Shown: piece after piece, positions 36,098 through 43,336 of the stretch
Numbering within the stretch: the first letter of the stretch is position 1
Layout of the letters: every line of letters starts with the position of its first letter
Assembly (NCBI RefSeq): GCF_004135625.1
Contig: NZ_SDPV01000002.1
Location: 186,001-250,000, forward strand
From: Pelagerythrobacter rhizovicinus
Lineage (GTDB): Bacteria; Pseudomonadota; Alphaproteobacteria; Sphingomonadales; Sphingomonadaceae
Direction: 5' to 3'
DNA length: 64,000 nt
Program-made: the position numbers and the translations under genes
The notes under the pieces: generated by a model
The model's database searches: none
The model's input: only the letters and a program-made list of their open reading frames with translations
What the model was told of the DNA's origin: nothing

Positions 36098-37372
36098 ATG
36101 AATGCCCCTTGGAAAGCTGGCGGAAACCGCGACCCGTTCGCAGCCTTCATCTGTGACGAGGCGGCACTCGACGTGCTGCGGCCGGTGGTCGTCGAAATGG
36201 GCTGGCAGCCGGAGAAGTGCGCCAAGGGCGGCCTGCGCAACGCCGTGCAGTCGCTTTCGGTCACCGCAAGCCCGAACATCCTGCTGGTCGATCTGTCCGA
36301 GAGCGGCGATCCGCTGAACGACATCAACGCGTTGGCCGAAGTCTGCGAACCGGGAACCGTGGTGATCGCGATCGGCCAGGTCAACGACGTCCGGCTCTAT
36401 CGCGACCTGCTCGCGAGCGGAATTCACGACTACCTGCTCAAGCCGCTGTCGGCCGGGCAACTGCGCGACGCATTGAACCACGCGCAGGCGGTGTTCGCAG
36501 CGCCGCGCGCGAGCGATCCGGAGACGGCCAAGAGGCACATCTCGACCGCGGTCGTGGGCACGCGCGGCGGTGTGGGCGCATCGACGCTGGCGACGTCGCT
36601 CGCCTGGCTGTTCAGCACAGATCACAAGCTGCCGACCGCCTTGCTCGACCTCGACGTACACTTCGGCACCGGTGCTCTGGCACTCGATCTCGAGCCCGGC
36701 CGCGGCCTGACCGACGCGATCGACAATCCCAGCCGCATCGATGGACTGTTCATCGAGCGCGCGATGATCCGCGCGAACGACAACCTGGCCATCCTCTCGG
36801 CGGAGGCTCCGATCAGCGCACCGTTGATGACCGACGGTTCCGCTTTCATCCAACTGGAGGAGGAGTTCCGCCAGGCGTTCGAGATGACGGTGATCGATCT
36901 GCCGCGCAATATGCTGATCAACTTCCCTCATCTGCTGGCGGAGGTGAACGTCGTTGTTCTTGCGACCGAGCTCACTCTCGCTTCGGCGCGCGACACGATC
37001 CGCATTCTTTCGTGGCTGAAGGCCCATGCGCCGCACGCGCAGCCGATCGTAGTGGCGAACAAGCTGCAGACCGCTGTCTCCGAGATCGGCAGGGCCGACT
37101 TCGAGGCGTCGATCGAACGGGAGATCGACTTCGCGGTGCCTTACGACGTCAAGACCGCCACGAATGCCGCCAAGCTGGGGCAAACCTTCGTCCACACCAG
37201 CCCCGCCAGCAAAGCCGCCGCCGCCATGCGGCAGGTGGCCGACCGCGTGATCGGAGCGAGCGACGAGGGGCAGGACAACGACTCGTCCGGGAAGAAGTCG
37301 CTGCTCGGCAGCTTCGACCTCAAGTCGCTGCTGGCGAAGAAGGACAAGAAGGTCGCGGTGGCGGCCGAGTGA
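36098..37372 (+). CDS. cpaE: Tad pilus assembly protein CpaE/TadZ, MinD-like ATPase
   Basis: Positions the Tad secretion machinery at the pole. An N-terminal receiver-like domain of about 130 residues contains SGIHDYLLKPLSAGQLRDAL. A MinD/ParA-type domain follows. Its P-loop reads GTRGGVGAST: the lysines of the deviant Walker A (KGGxGK) are both replaced, as is common in CpaE proteins, so ATP hydrolysis may be weak or absent. Switch segment DLDVHFGTGALALDLEPGRG is intact. 424 residues; GGAGGA precedes the ATG. The C-terminus is Lys-rich. tadB follows directly without cpaF. Confidence 0.94.
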   Translation: MNAPWKAGGNRDPFAAFICDEAALDVLRPVVVEMGWQPEKCAKGGLRNAVQSLSVTASPNILLVDLSESGDPLNDINALAEVCEPGTVVIAIGQVNDVRLYRDLLASGIHDYLLKPLSAGQLRDALNHAQAVFAAPRASDPETAKRHISTAVVGTRGGVGASTLATSLAWLFSTDHKLPTALLDLDVHFGTGALALDLEPGRGLTDAIDNPSRIDGLFIERAMIRANDNLAILSAEAPISAPLMTDGSAFIQLEEEFRQAFEMTVIDLPRNMLINFPHLLAEVNVVVLATELTLASARDTIRILSWLKAHAPHAQPIVVANKLQTAVSEIGRADFEASIEREIDFAVPYDVKTATNAAKLGQTFVHTSPASKAAAAMRQVADRVIGASDEGQDNDSSGKKSLLGSFDLKSLLAKKDKKVAVAAE

Positions 37373-37436
37373 TGGTGCGCGGTCTTGCGGCGGAGCAATC
37401 CCCCACCGCTAGAGCCGGGAAGGGCAGGACACGAGC

Positions 37437-38408
37437 ATGAATATCATCCAGCTCCTGCTGGTCGGATGCGGGCTGATAAGCCTTCTGATCATCGGCTATC
37501 TGCTGATGGCCGGCCCTTCGGTGGCAAAGGCGGCACAGCGCCGGGTCGAAGCGCTACGCTATCGCCATTCCGAAAGCACCGACACCAAGGTCGAATCGCA
37601 GCTGAAGAAGGCGATCGCTGCGCGCAAGCCAAGGATGCACAAAGTTGCCGGCTCGGAATCGAGGATAGAGGCGCTTGCCCTCCGGCTGGACCGGACCGGG
37701 AAGAGATGGACTGTCACCCAGTACATCTACACCTCGCTGGGCATAGCGCTCGCCGTGGCCGTGATCATGTACCTGCGTTCGGGAGCGGCAATGCTTTCGC
37801 TCGGTATCGGCCTGTTGGTCGGCGCGGGCATCCCCCATTTCGTGGTGGGTCATCTCATCAAGAAGCGGACCAACGCCTTCAACGCGCGATTCCCCGATGC
37901 GATCGAACTGCTGGTGCGCGGCCTCCGCTCTGGTCTGCCGGTCACCGAAACGCTGCAGGTGGTGGCGCAGGAAGTCCCCGGCCCGGTCGGGATCGAGTTC
38001 AAGGGCGTGGTCGAGCGCGTCAAGATCGGCCGCTCGATGGAGGAAGCCCTTCAGGACACTGCCGACCGGCTCGGAATTCCCGAGTTCAACTTCTTCTGCA
38101 TCGCATTGGCAATCCAGCGCGAGACCGGCGGCAACCTGGCGGAGACGCTCGGCAATCTCGCCGACGTGCTGCGCAAGCGCGCGCAGATGAAGCTGAAGAT
38201 CCGCGCGATGAGTTCCGAATCCAAGGCGTCGGCCTACATCGTCGGGGCACTGCCGTTCCTCGTCTTCGCGATGATCTGGTGGATCAATCCCGGCTACATC
38301 GGCGGCTTCTTCGAAGACGATCGGCTGATCGTTACCGGCCTCGGCGGACTGGTGTGGATGTCGATCGGCGGCTTCATCATGGCCAAGATGGTCAGCTTCG
38401 AGATCTGA
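37437..38408 (+). CDS. tadB: Tad pilus inner-membrane platform protein TadB
   Basis: Type II secretion F-domain protein that anchors the assembly platform. An N-terminal membrane helix is followed by a cytoplasmic region and a pair of spans around residues 100-135. Then comes the T2SSF domain with FPDAIELLVRGLRSGLPVTE and AIQRETGGNLAETLGNLADV, and two final spans. 323 residues. It lies 64 bases after cpaE, where the ATPase gene cpaF usually sits. Confidence 0.93.
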   Translation: MNIIQLLLVGCGLISLLIIGYLLMAGPSVAKAAQRRVEALRYRHSESTDTKVESQLKKAIAARKPRMHKVAGSESRIEALALRLDRTGKRWTVTQYIYTSLGIALAVAVIMYLRSGAAMLSLGIGLLVGAGIPHFVVGHLIKKRTNAFNARFPDAIELLVRGLRSGLPVTETLQVVAQEVPGPVGIEFKGVVERVKIGRSMEEALQDTADRLGIPEFNFFCIALAIQRETGGNLAETLGNLADVLRKRAQMKLKIRAMSSESKASAYIVGALPFLVFAMIWWINPGYIGGFFEDDRLIVTGLGGLVWMSIGGFIMAKMVSFEI

Positions 38409-38421
38409 GCGAGGACAGGAC

Positions 38422-39429
38422 ATGCCCGACACGCCATCCGGCCCCACCCTCCTCGGTTTCGACGTCATTCTCGTCGGCTCGATCCTTGCAGGAATCGCGG
38501 CGCTTGCCGTGCTGTTCGCGATCTATGCCGCCATTACGGTGAAGGATCCGATGGCGCGCCGGGTGAAGGCGCTCAATGCGCGCCGCGACGAACTGAAAGC
38601 GGGCATTGTCAAAGCCAATGCCCGCAAGCGCCAGAGTCTCGTTCACAAGACCGAGGGCACCGAGAAGCTCAAGGACACGCTGGCGGGGATGAAGGTCCTC
38701 CAGCAAAGCCAAATCGAGGTCATCCAGCAGCAGCTCGCCCACGCCGGCTACCGCAACAAGGAACTGGCGGTCTACGTGATCGCCGGTCGTATCCTGCTGC
38801 CGCTCCTGCTCGGCGGGCTTGGCATAATGCTCATCTACGTGATCGACTATTTCCCGGACTGGGGGGTGATCAAGCGGACCGGTGCAATGGGCGCCCTGCT
38901 GTTCGCCGGGTACAAGGCTCCTGAGATTTTCCTGAAGAACAAGGCGACAAAGCGGACCGACGCGATCCGCAAAGGTCTGCCCGACGCGCTCGACCTGCTG
39001 GTGATCTGCGCCGAGGCAGGCCTGACTGTCGACACCGCCTTCAACCGGGTGGCGAAGGAACTGGGGCGCGCTTATCCCGAACTCGGCGACGAGTTCGCAC
39101 TGACCGCGATCGAACTCTCGTTCCTCACCGAGCGCAAGATGGCATTCGACAATCTCGCATACCGGGTGGACCTTGAATCAGTGCGCGGGGTGGTCACGAC
39201 GATGGTGCAGACCGAACGCTACGGGACTCCGCTGGCATCGGCGCTGCGAGTACTCTCGGCCGAGTTCCGCAATGAGCGCATGATGCGCGCGGAAGAGAAA
39301 GCCGCACGCTTGCCCGCGATCATGACGGTGCCGTTGATCCTCTTCATCCTGCCGGTGCTGTTCATCGTGATCCTGGGGCCGGCGGCCTGCTCGATCAGCG
39401 ACGCCTTCGCGTCCGGTCCGGGGAAATAG
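38422..39429 (+). CDS. tadC: Tad pilus inner-membrane platform protein TadC
   Basis: Second T2SSF platform protein, paralog of TadB. It has an N-terminal span, the KGLPDALDLLVICAEAGLTVD segment of the T2SSF domain and LASALRVLSAEFRNERMMRAEEKA. Two C-terminal spans follow, ending in the FILPVLFIVILGPAA segment. 335 residues, 13 bases after tadB. Last gene of the cluster; its stop faces the MarR gene on the other strand with only two bases between. Confidence 0.93.
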   Translation: MPDTPSGPTLLGFDVILVGSILAGIAALAVLFAIYAAITVKDPMARRVKALNARRDELKAGIVKANARKRQSLVHKTEGTEKLKDTLAGMKVLQQSQIEVIQQQLAHAGYRNKELAVYVIAGRILLPLLLGGLGIMLIYVIDYFPDWGVIKRTGAMGALLFAGYKAPEIFLKNKATKRTDAIRKGLPDALDLLVICAEAGLTVDTAFNRVAKELGRAYPELGDEFALTAIELSFLTERKMAFDNLAYRVDLESVRGVVTTMVQTERYGTPLASALRVLSAEFRNERMMRAEEKAARLPAIMTVPLILFILPVLFIVILGPAACSISDAFASGPGK

Positions 39430-39431
39430 CG

Positions 39432-39935
39432 TCAGGCTGAACTGGCGCGGGGCGCCAGGACGCTCTCGCCCTCCGGCTCGAGTGCGCCCGCCTGCTCACG
39501 AACGCGGAGCAGGAGGCGCGCGAAGATCTCTCGTTCCACGGCCGAAAACGATGCGAAGAGCTGTTGCTCCATCTGCAGGGCCAACGGCATGATCCGGTCG
39601 TAGATCGAGCGGCCCTGCCCGGTGAGCTCGAGATGGTGCGAGCGGCCATCGGTTGCGTTGGGCTCGCGCTCGATGAAGCCGCGCTCCTCCAAAGTGCGAC
39701 AGGCGCGATTGACCGCGACTTTGTCCATCAGTGTGCGCTCCGTCAGCTCGCGCTGCGTCGCGGCCCCCGTATCGCCCAGCACCGCCATGATCCGCCACTC
39801 CGGGATCTTCAGGTCGAACCGATCGCGGTAGATTTCCGCAATCCGGTTGCTCACCGCGTTGGAGGCGATGGAGAGCTGATAGGGCAAGAAGCGGTCGAGC
39901 TGGAGCCGACCGGAACGGTCATCGGGTTCGGTCAT
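39432..39935 (-). CDS. MarR-family transcriptional regulator
   Basis: Dimeric winged-helix regulator of 167 residues. The winged helix spans WRIMAVLGDTGAATQRELTERT to DKVAVNRACRTLEERGFIERE, followed by the wing NATDGRSHHLELT, typical of MarR. I chose ATG 39935; a TTG 12 codons upstream is possible. It follows the enoyl-CoA hydratase by 61 bases on the same strand, so it may control the beta-oxidation-type genes in which it ends. Ligand unknown. Confidence 0.9.
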   Translation of the reverse strand: MTEPDDRSGRLQLDRFLPYQLSIASNAVSNRIAEIYRDRFDLKIPEWRIMAVLGDTGAATQRELTERTLMDKVAVNRACRTLEERGFIEREPNATDGRSHHLELTGQGRSIYDRIMPLALQMEQQLFASFSAVEREIFARLLLRVREQAGALEPEGESVLAPRASSA

Positions 39936-39996
39936 GGAGTTCGTTTCTACTGCAACCGCCTGCGTTGACAACCGCCGCCCAGCGCGGACACGCGGA

Positions 39997-40869
39997 TTAT
40001 CGGTAACCCGGCTCGTTCCACCAGGGGTGGAAGTCGGGCATGTCGCGCGATGGCTTCAGCGGAAACTCCGGAGGCCGCTTTTCCAGGAAGCTGGCGACAC
40101 CTTCGGCTGCGTCCGCGCTCCTGGCCATGCGATAGATCGCGCGGCTGTCGATCCGATGCGCCATCATCGGATGCTCCGCAGCCGAGAGACGCCACATCAT
40201 CGCCCGTGTCAGCGCAATCGACACGGCCGAAGTATTCTCCGCAATCTCGCGCGCCAGCGCTCTCGCCTCACCGATCAGCTTGTCCTGCGGATGGATCGAC
40301 CGCACCAGCCCCGCCGCCTGCGCTTCCTGCGCATCGAAGATCCGCCCGGTGTAGGTCCATTCGAGCGCCTGCTGAATACCAACGAGCCGCGGCAGGAACC
40401 AGCTGGAGCAGGCTTCGGGCACGATCCCGCGCCGCGCGAAGACGAACCCGTACCGCGCCGTGTCCGCGGCCAGGCGAATGTCCATCGCAAGTTGCATCGT
40501 CGCCCCGATACCCACGGCCGCACCGTTGCATGCGGCGATCAGCGGCTTGGTCGAGTTGAACAGGCGCAGGGTCACTTGCCCGCCGCCGTCGCGCACGAGC
40601 GGATCGGACAGGTCGTCGACCGCTTCGTTGCTCGCGAAGGGCTTGGCGCCATCTTCCGGCGTAAGATCGGCCCCGGCGCAAAATGCGCGGTCGCCGTGTC
40701 CGGTGAAGATCACCGCTCGCACGTCGTCGTCTGCGTCGATCGCGTCCATCGCCGCTATGATCTCCGCCATCATCGTGCGGGTGAAAGCGTTCATCTTCTC
40801 CGGCCGATGGAGCGTTATCGTCGCGATGCCGTCGTCGATGTCCAGTTTGATCTGCGTGAAGTCGTGCAT
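39997..40869 (-). CDS. Enoyl-CoA hydratase/isomerase family protein
   Basis: Crotonase-fold enzyme that hydrates trans-2-enoyl-CoA thioesters. The family segments HRPEKMNAFTRTMM, FCAGADL and NGAAVGIGATMQLAMDIRLAA provide the oxyanion hole. The catalytic Glu is probably in VPEACSSWFLPRLVG; only one of the two usual Glu is obvious, so isomerase or other crotonase activity is possible. 290 residues from ATG 40869. Part of the minus-strand thiolase-SDR-hydratase-MarR set. Confidence 0.9.
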   Translation of the reverse strand: MHDFTQIKLDIDDGIATITLHRPEKMNAFTRTMMAEIIAAMDAIDADDDVRAVIFTGHGDRAFCAGADLTPEDGAKPFASNEAVDDLSDPLVRDGGGQVTLRLFNSTKPLIAACNGAAVGIGATMQLAMDIRLAADTARYGFVFARRGIVPEACSSWFLPRLVGIQQALEWTYTGRIFDAQEAQAAGLVRSIHPQDKLIGEARALAREIAENTSAVSIALTRAMMWRLSAAEHPMMAHRIDSRAIYRMARSADAAEGVASFLEKRPPEFPLKPSRDMPDFHPWWNEPGYR

Positions 40870-40973
40870 GACCCTTACCTTCCGATGGCACGAGCCGCCG
40901 CGAAGACGGGGCCTCAGGCGGAAGAGCACCGCCGACCGAGGCCTCCCCTTGGCGGGACTCCTGCAGCGAAAAC

Positions 40974-41759
40974 TTACCGCGGCGCCATCCGGATGCCGCC
41001 GTCGAGCCGCACGTCCTCGCCATTGAAGTAACCGGTCTCGATCATGCACAGCGCAAGCTTGGCATATTCCTCGGGATTGCCGAGCCGCTTGGGGAACGGG
41101 ACCGAGGCGGCGAGCGCCTCCTTCACTTGCGGCGGGGCGGCGTTCATCAGCGGGGTGTTGAAGATGCCCGGCAGGATCGTGTTCACCCGGATACCCTCGC
41201 CCATCAAATCGCGCGCGATCGGCAGCGTCATGCCGATCACCCCGCCCTTCGAGGCGGAGTAGGCCGCCTGGCCGATCTGTCCGTCTTCGCCGGCGACACT
41301 GGCCGTGTTGACGATCGCGCCCCGGTCGCCATCCTCCGACAACGGATCGAGCGTCATCATCCCCGCCGCCGATTTGGCGATGCAGCGGAAGGTGCCGACG
41401 AGGTTGATCTGGATCACCCAGTTGAACGCATCGAGCGGGAAATGGCTGATCTCACCGGTCTGCTTGTCGCGCTTTGCGGTCTTGATCGCATTGCCGACAC
41501 CGGCGCAGTTGACCAGGATCCGCTCCTGCCCGTGCGCTTCGCGCGCCTTGGTGAAGGCGGCGTCGACCGAAGCCTCGTCGGTCACGTTGCATTCGCAGAA
41601 CGTACCGCCGATCTCCGCGGCGACCTTCTTACCCTTCTCTTCCTGCAGATCGAAGATCGCGACCTTGGCACCCTTCGCCGCAAGCGCGCGCGCTGTGGCT
41701 TCGCCGAGGCCCGAGGCACCGCCGGTGACGACCGCGGGAGTGTTGCTGCCGATTTCCAT
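40974..41759 (-). CDS. Short-chain dehydrogenase, 3-hydroxyacyl-CoA dehydrogenase type 2-like
   Basis: NAD-dependent oxidoreductase with the cofactor loop TGGASGLGEATARAL, the NCAGVG segment, the catalytic Ser in IVNTASVA and the YxxxK pair in AAYSASKGG. The pattern LPGIFNTPLMNAAPPQVKEAL is typical of the HSD17B10 group, which oxidises short 3-hydroxyacyl-CoA and branched substrates. 261 residues. It lies between enoyl-CoA hydratase and thiolase, which supports the acyl-CoA role. Confidence 0.88.
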   Translation of the reverse strand: MEIGSNTPAVVTGGASGLGEATARALAAKGAKVAIFDLQEEKGKKVAAEIGGTFCECNVTDEASVDAAFTKAREAHGQERILVNCAGVGNAIKTAKRDKQTGEISHFPLDAFNWVIQINLVGTFRCIAKSAAGMMTLDPLSEDGDRGAIVNTASVAGEDGQIGQAAYSASKGGVIGMTLPIARDLMGEGIRVNTILPGIFNTPLMNAAPPQVKEALAASVPFPKRLGNPEEYAKLALCMIETGYFNGEDVRLDGGIRMAPR

Positions 41760-41780
41760 TCTTGTATTCCTCTTCCTGAT

Positions 41781-41838
41781 CCCCCGCGCAGGCGGGTCTC
41801 GTGCAATACTTGCCAGAGGTCCCCGCTACGTGGGGACT
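41781..41838. repeat. Tandem small GC hairpins between the dehydrogenase and thiolase genes
   Basis: Two hairpins, CCCGC...GCGGG (41783-41796) and GTCCCC...GGGGAC (41819-41837), resemble the dispersed hairpins at 60148-60225 and 63737-63810 in layout: two short palindromes 25-40 bases apart between genes of one operon. Confidence 0.5.
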
Positions 41839-41865
41839 TCCTCACGAATCACCATGCTTCGACGT

Positions 41866-43038
41866 CTAAAGCGCCTCCACGATCGTGACGTTGGCGACGC
41901 CGCCGCCTTCGCACATGGTCTGGAGCCCGTACTTCTTGCCGCGCGCCTTGAGCGCGTGGACGAGCGTCGCCATCAGCTTTGTCCCCGAGGCGCCAAGTGG
42001 ATGGCCGAGTGCGATGGCTCCGCCGTTAACGTTAAGCCGCTCAGGGTCCGCTCCGGTATGCTTGAGCCACGCGAGCGGCACCGGCGCGAAAGCCTCGTTT
42101 ACCTCGTAGAGGTCGATATCGTCGATCGTCATGCCCGCCCTCCGCAAGGCGCGGTCGGTCGCGAACAGCGGCTCCTCGAGCATGATCACCGGATCGCCCG
42201 CCGTGACGGTGAGATTCGCGATCCGCGCGAGCGGGGTCAGACCCTGCTCCTTCAGGACCTTTTCGGATACGATCAGCGCCGCGCTCGATCCGTCACAGAT
42301 CTGGCTGGCGGTGGCGGCAGTGATCGCCCCGCCTTCGCTGAGCAGTTTGACGCCTGCAATGCTCTCGAGCGTAGCGTCGAAACGAATGCCTTCGTCCACG
42401 GTGTGCATCTGCGGCCCGTCGGGCGTCTCGATCTCTATCGGCACGATCTCCCTCTCGAAAGCGCCGCTTTCCGTCGCAGCGATCGCCTTTCGATGGCTTC
42501 CCAGCGCGAAACGATCGAGGTCATCCTTGGTGAAGCCGTGCTTCTCGACGATCATCTCGGCGCCGATGAATTGCGACCACGTAACCCCCGGGAACTTCTC
42601 CTCCAGGCCCGGCGACTTGTAGGTGCCCAGGCCTTCCTTCATGTGGAACGTCAGGTTCGATCCCATGGGTACGCGGCTCATGCTTTCGACGCCGCTGGCG
42701 ATGACGACGTCCTGCGTGCCGCTCATCACCGCCTGCGCAGCGAACTGGATCGCCTGCTGGCTCGATCCGCACTGGCGGTCGATCGTCACCGCGGGGGTCG
42801 ACTGCGGGAGCCTCTTCGAGGCAAGCACCGCGTTGCGTCCCACGTGCATCGATTGCTCGCCCGCCTGCGTGACGCAGCCCATGATCACATCGTCAATACG
42901 CGCCGGATCGACGCCGGTACGCTCCACCAGCGCATCGAGGGACTTCGCCGCGAGGTCAACCGGGTGGACACCAGCCAGCTTTCCACCACGACGCCCTCCC
43001 GCCGTGCGAACAGCATCGACGATATAAGCGATAGTCAT
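41866..43038 (-). CDS. Acetyl-CoA C-acyltransferase (thiolase)
   Basis: Carries out thiolytic cleavage of 3-ketoacyl-CoA or its reverse. The nucleophilic Cys is in TIDRQCGSSQQA, the catalytic His in GGAIALGHPLGASGTK and the second Cys in MCEGGGVANVTIVE. 390 residues, standard length. First gene of the minus-strand set with SDR, hydratase and MarR. No acyl-CoA dehydrogenase or ligase lies nearby, so the pathway entry step is elsewhere. Fatty, branched or aromatic acids could be the source. Confidence 0.94.
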   Translation of the reverse strand: MTIAYIVDAVRTAGGRRGGKLAGVHPVDLAAKSLDALVERTGVDPARIDDVIMGCVTQAGEQSMHVGRNAVLASKRLPQSTPAVTIDRQCGSSQQAIQFAAQAVMSGTQDVVIASGVESMSRVPMGSNLTFHMKEGLGTYKSPGLEEKFPGVTWSQFIGAEMIVEKHGFTKDDLDRFALGSHRKAIAATESGAFEREIVPIEIETPDGPQMHTVDEGIRFDATLESIAGVKLLSEGGAITAATASQICDGSSAALIVSEKVLKEQGLTPLARIANLTVTAGDPVIMLEEPLFATDRALRRAGMTIDDIDLYEVNEAFAPVPLAWLKHTGADPERLNVNGGAIALGHPLGASGTKLMATLVHALKARGKKYGLQTMCEGGGVANVTIVEAL

Positions 43039-43336
43039 CCTACTCTCCCCGACCGGTTTCGCATTGCAATCCGGTTAGGTAGCCTGCGGGACGCGGTCAA
43101 GCGGGACCCGAATTGGGGAAGGAAGCGGCCAGAATCGCCCAACTTCACTCATGTTGCAAAATGGCGACAACGCCGGCCAATCTTCGGCGTTCGCCCGATT
43201 AGGATTTGCGGCGCGTCACGGTGAGAGGCATCCCGTCGAACAGCTGGCGAAGTGCGTGCTTCACGCACGCCTCGCTGCAGCTTCAAGCCTGTAACAGCGC
43301 CCGTCGCACGGGCGCATCAGAGGGGAAAGAAGTCAC
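43039..43336. other. Intergenic region upstream of TonB receptor 1, with two hairpins
   Basis: No gene found. GTGCGTG (43252-43258) pairs with CACGCAC (43262-43268) over CTT. GCGCCCGT (43297-43304) pairs with ACGGGCGC (43308-43315) over CGC. Both lie in the likely 5' untranslated region of the receptor, the second ending just before the GAGGGGAAAG ribosome site. No riboswitch family is recognised. Confidence 0.5.

Noticed and set aside
43252-43315. TonB receptor 5' hairpins as a cobalamin or TPP riboswitch
   Set aside because: Neither the B12 box nor the TPP core sequence is present; only two short simple stems are visible.
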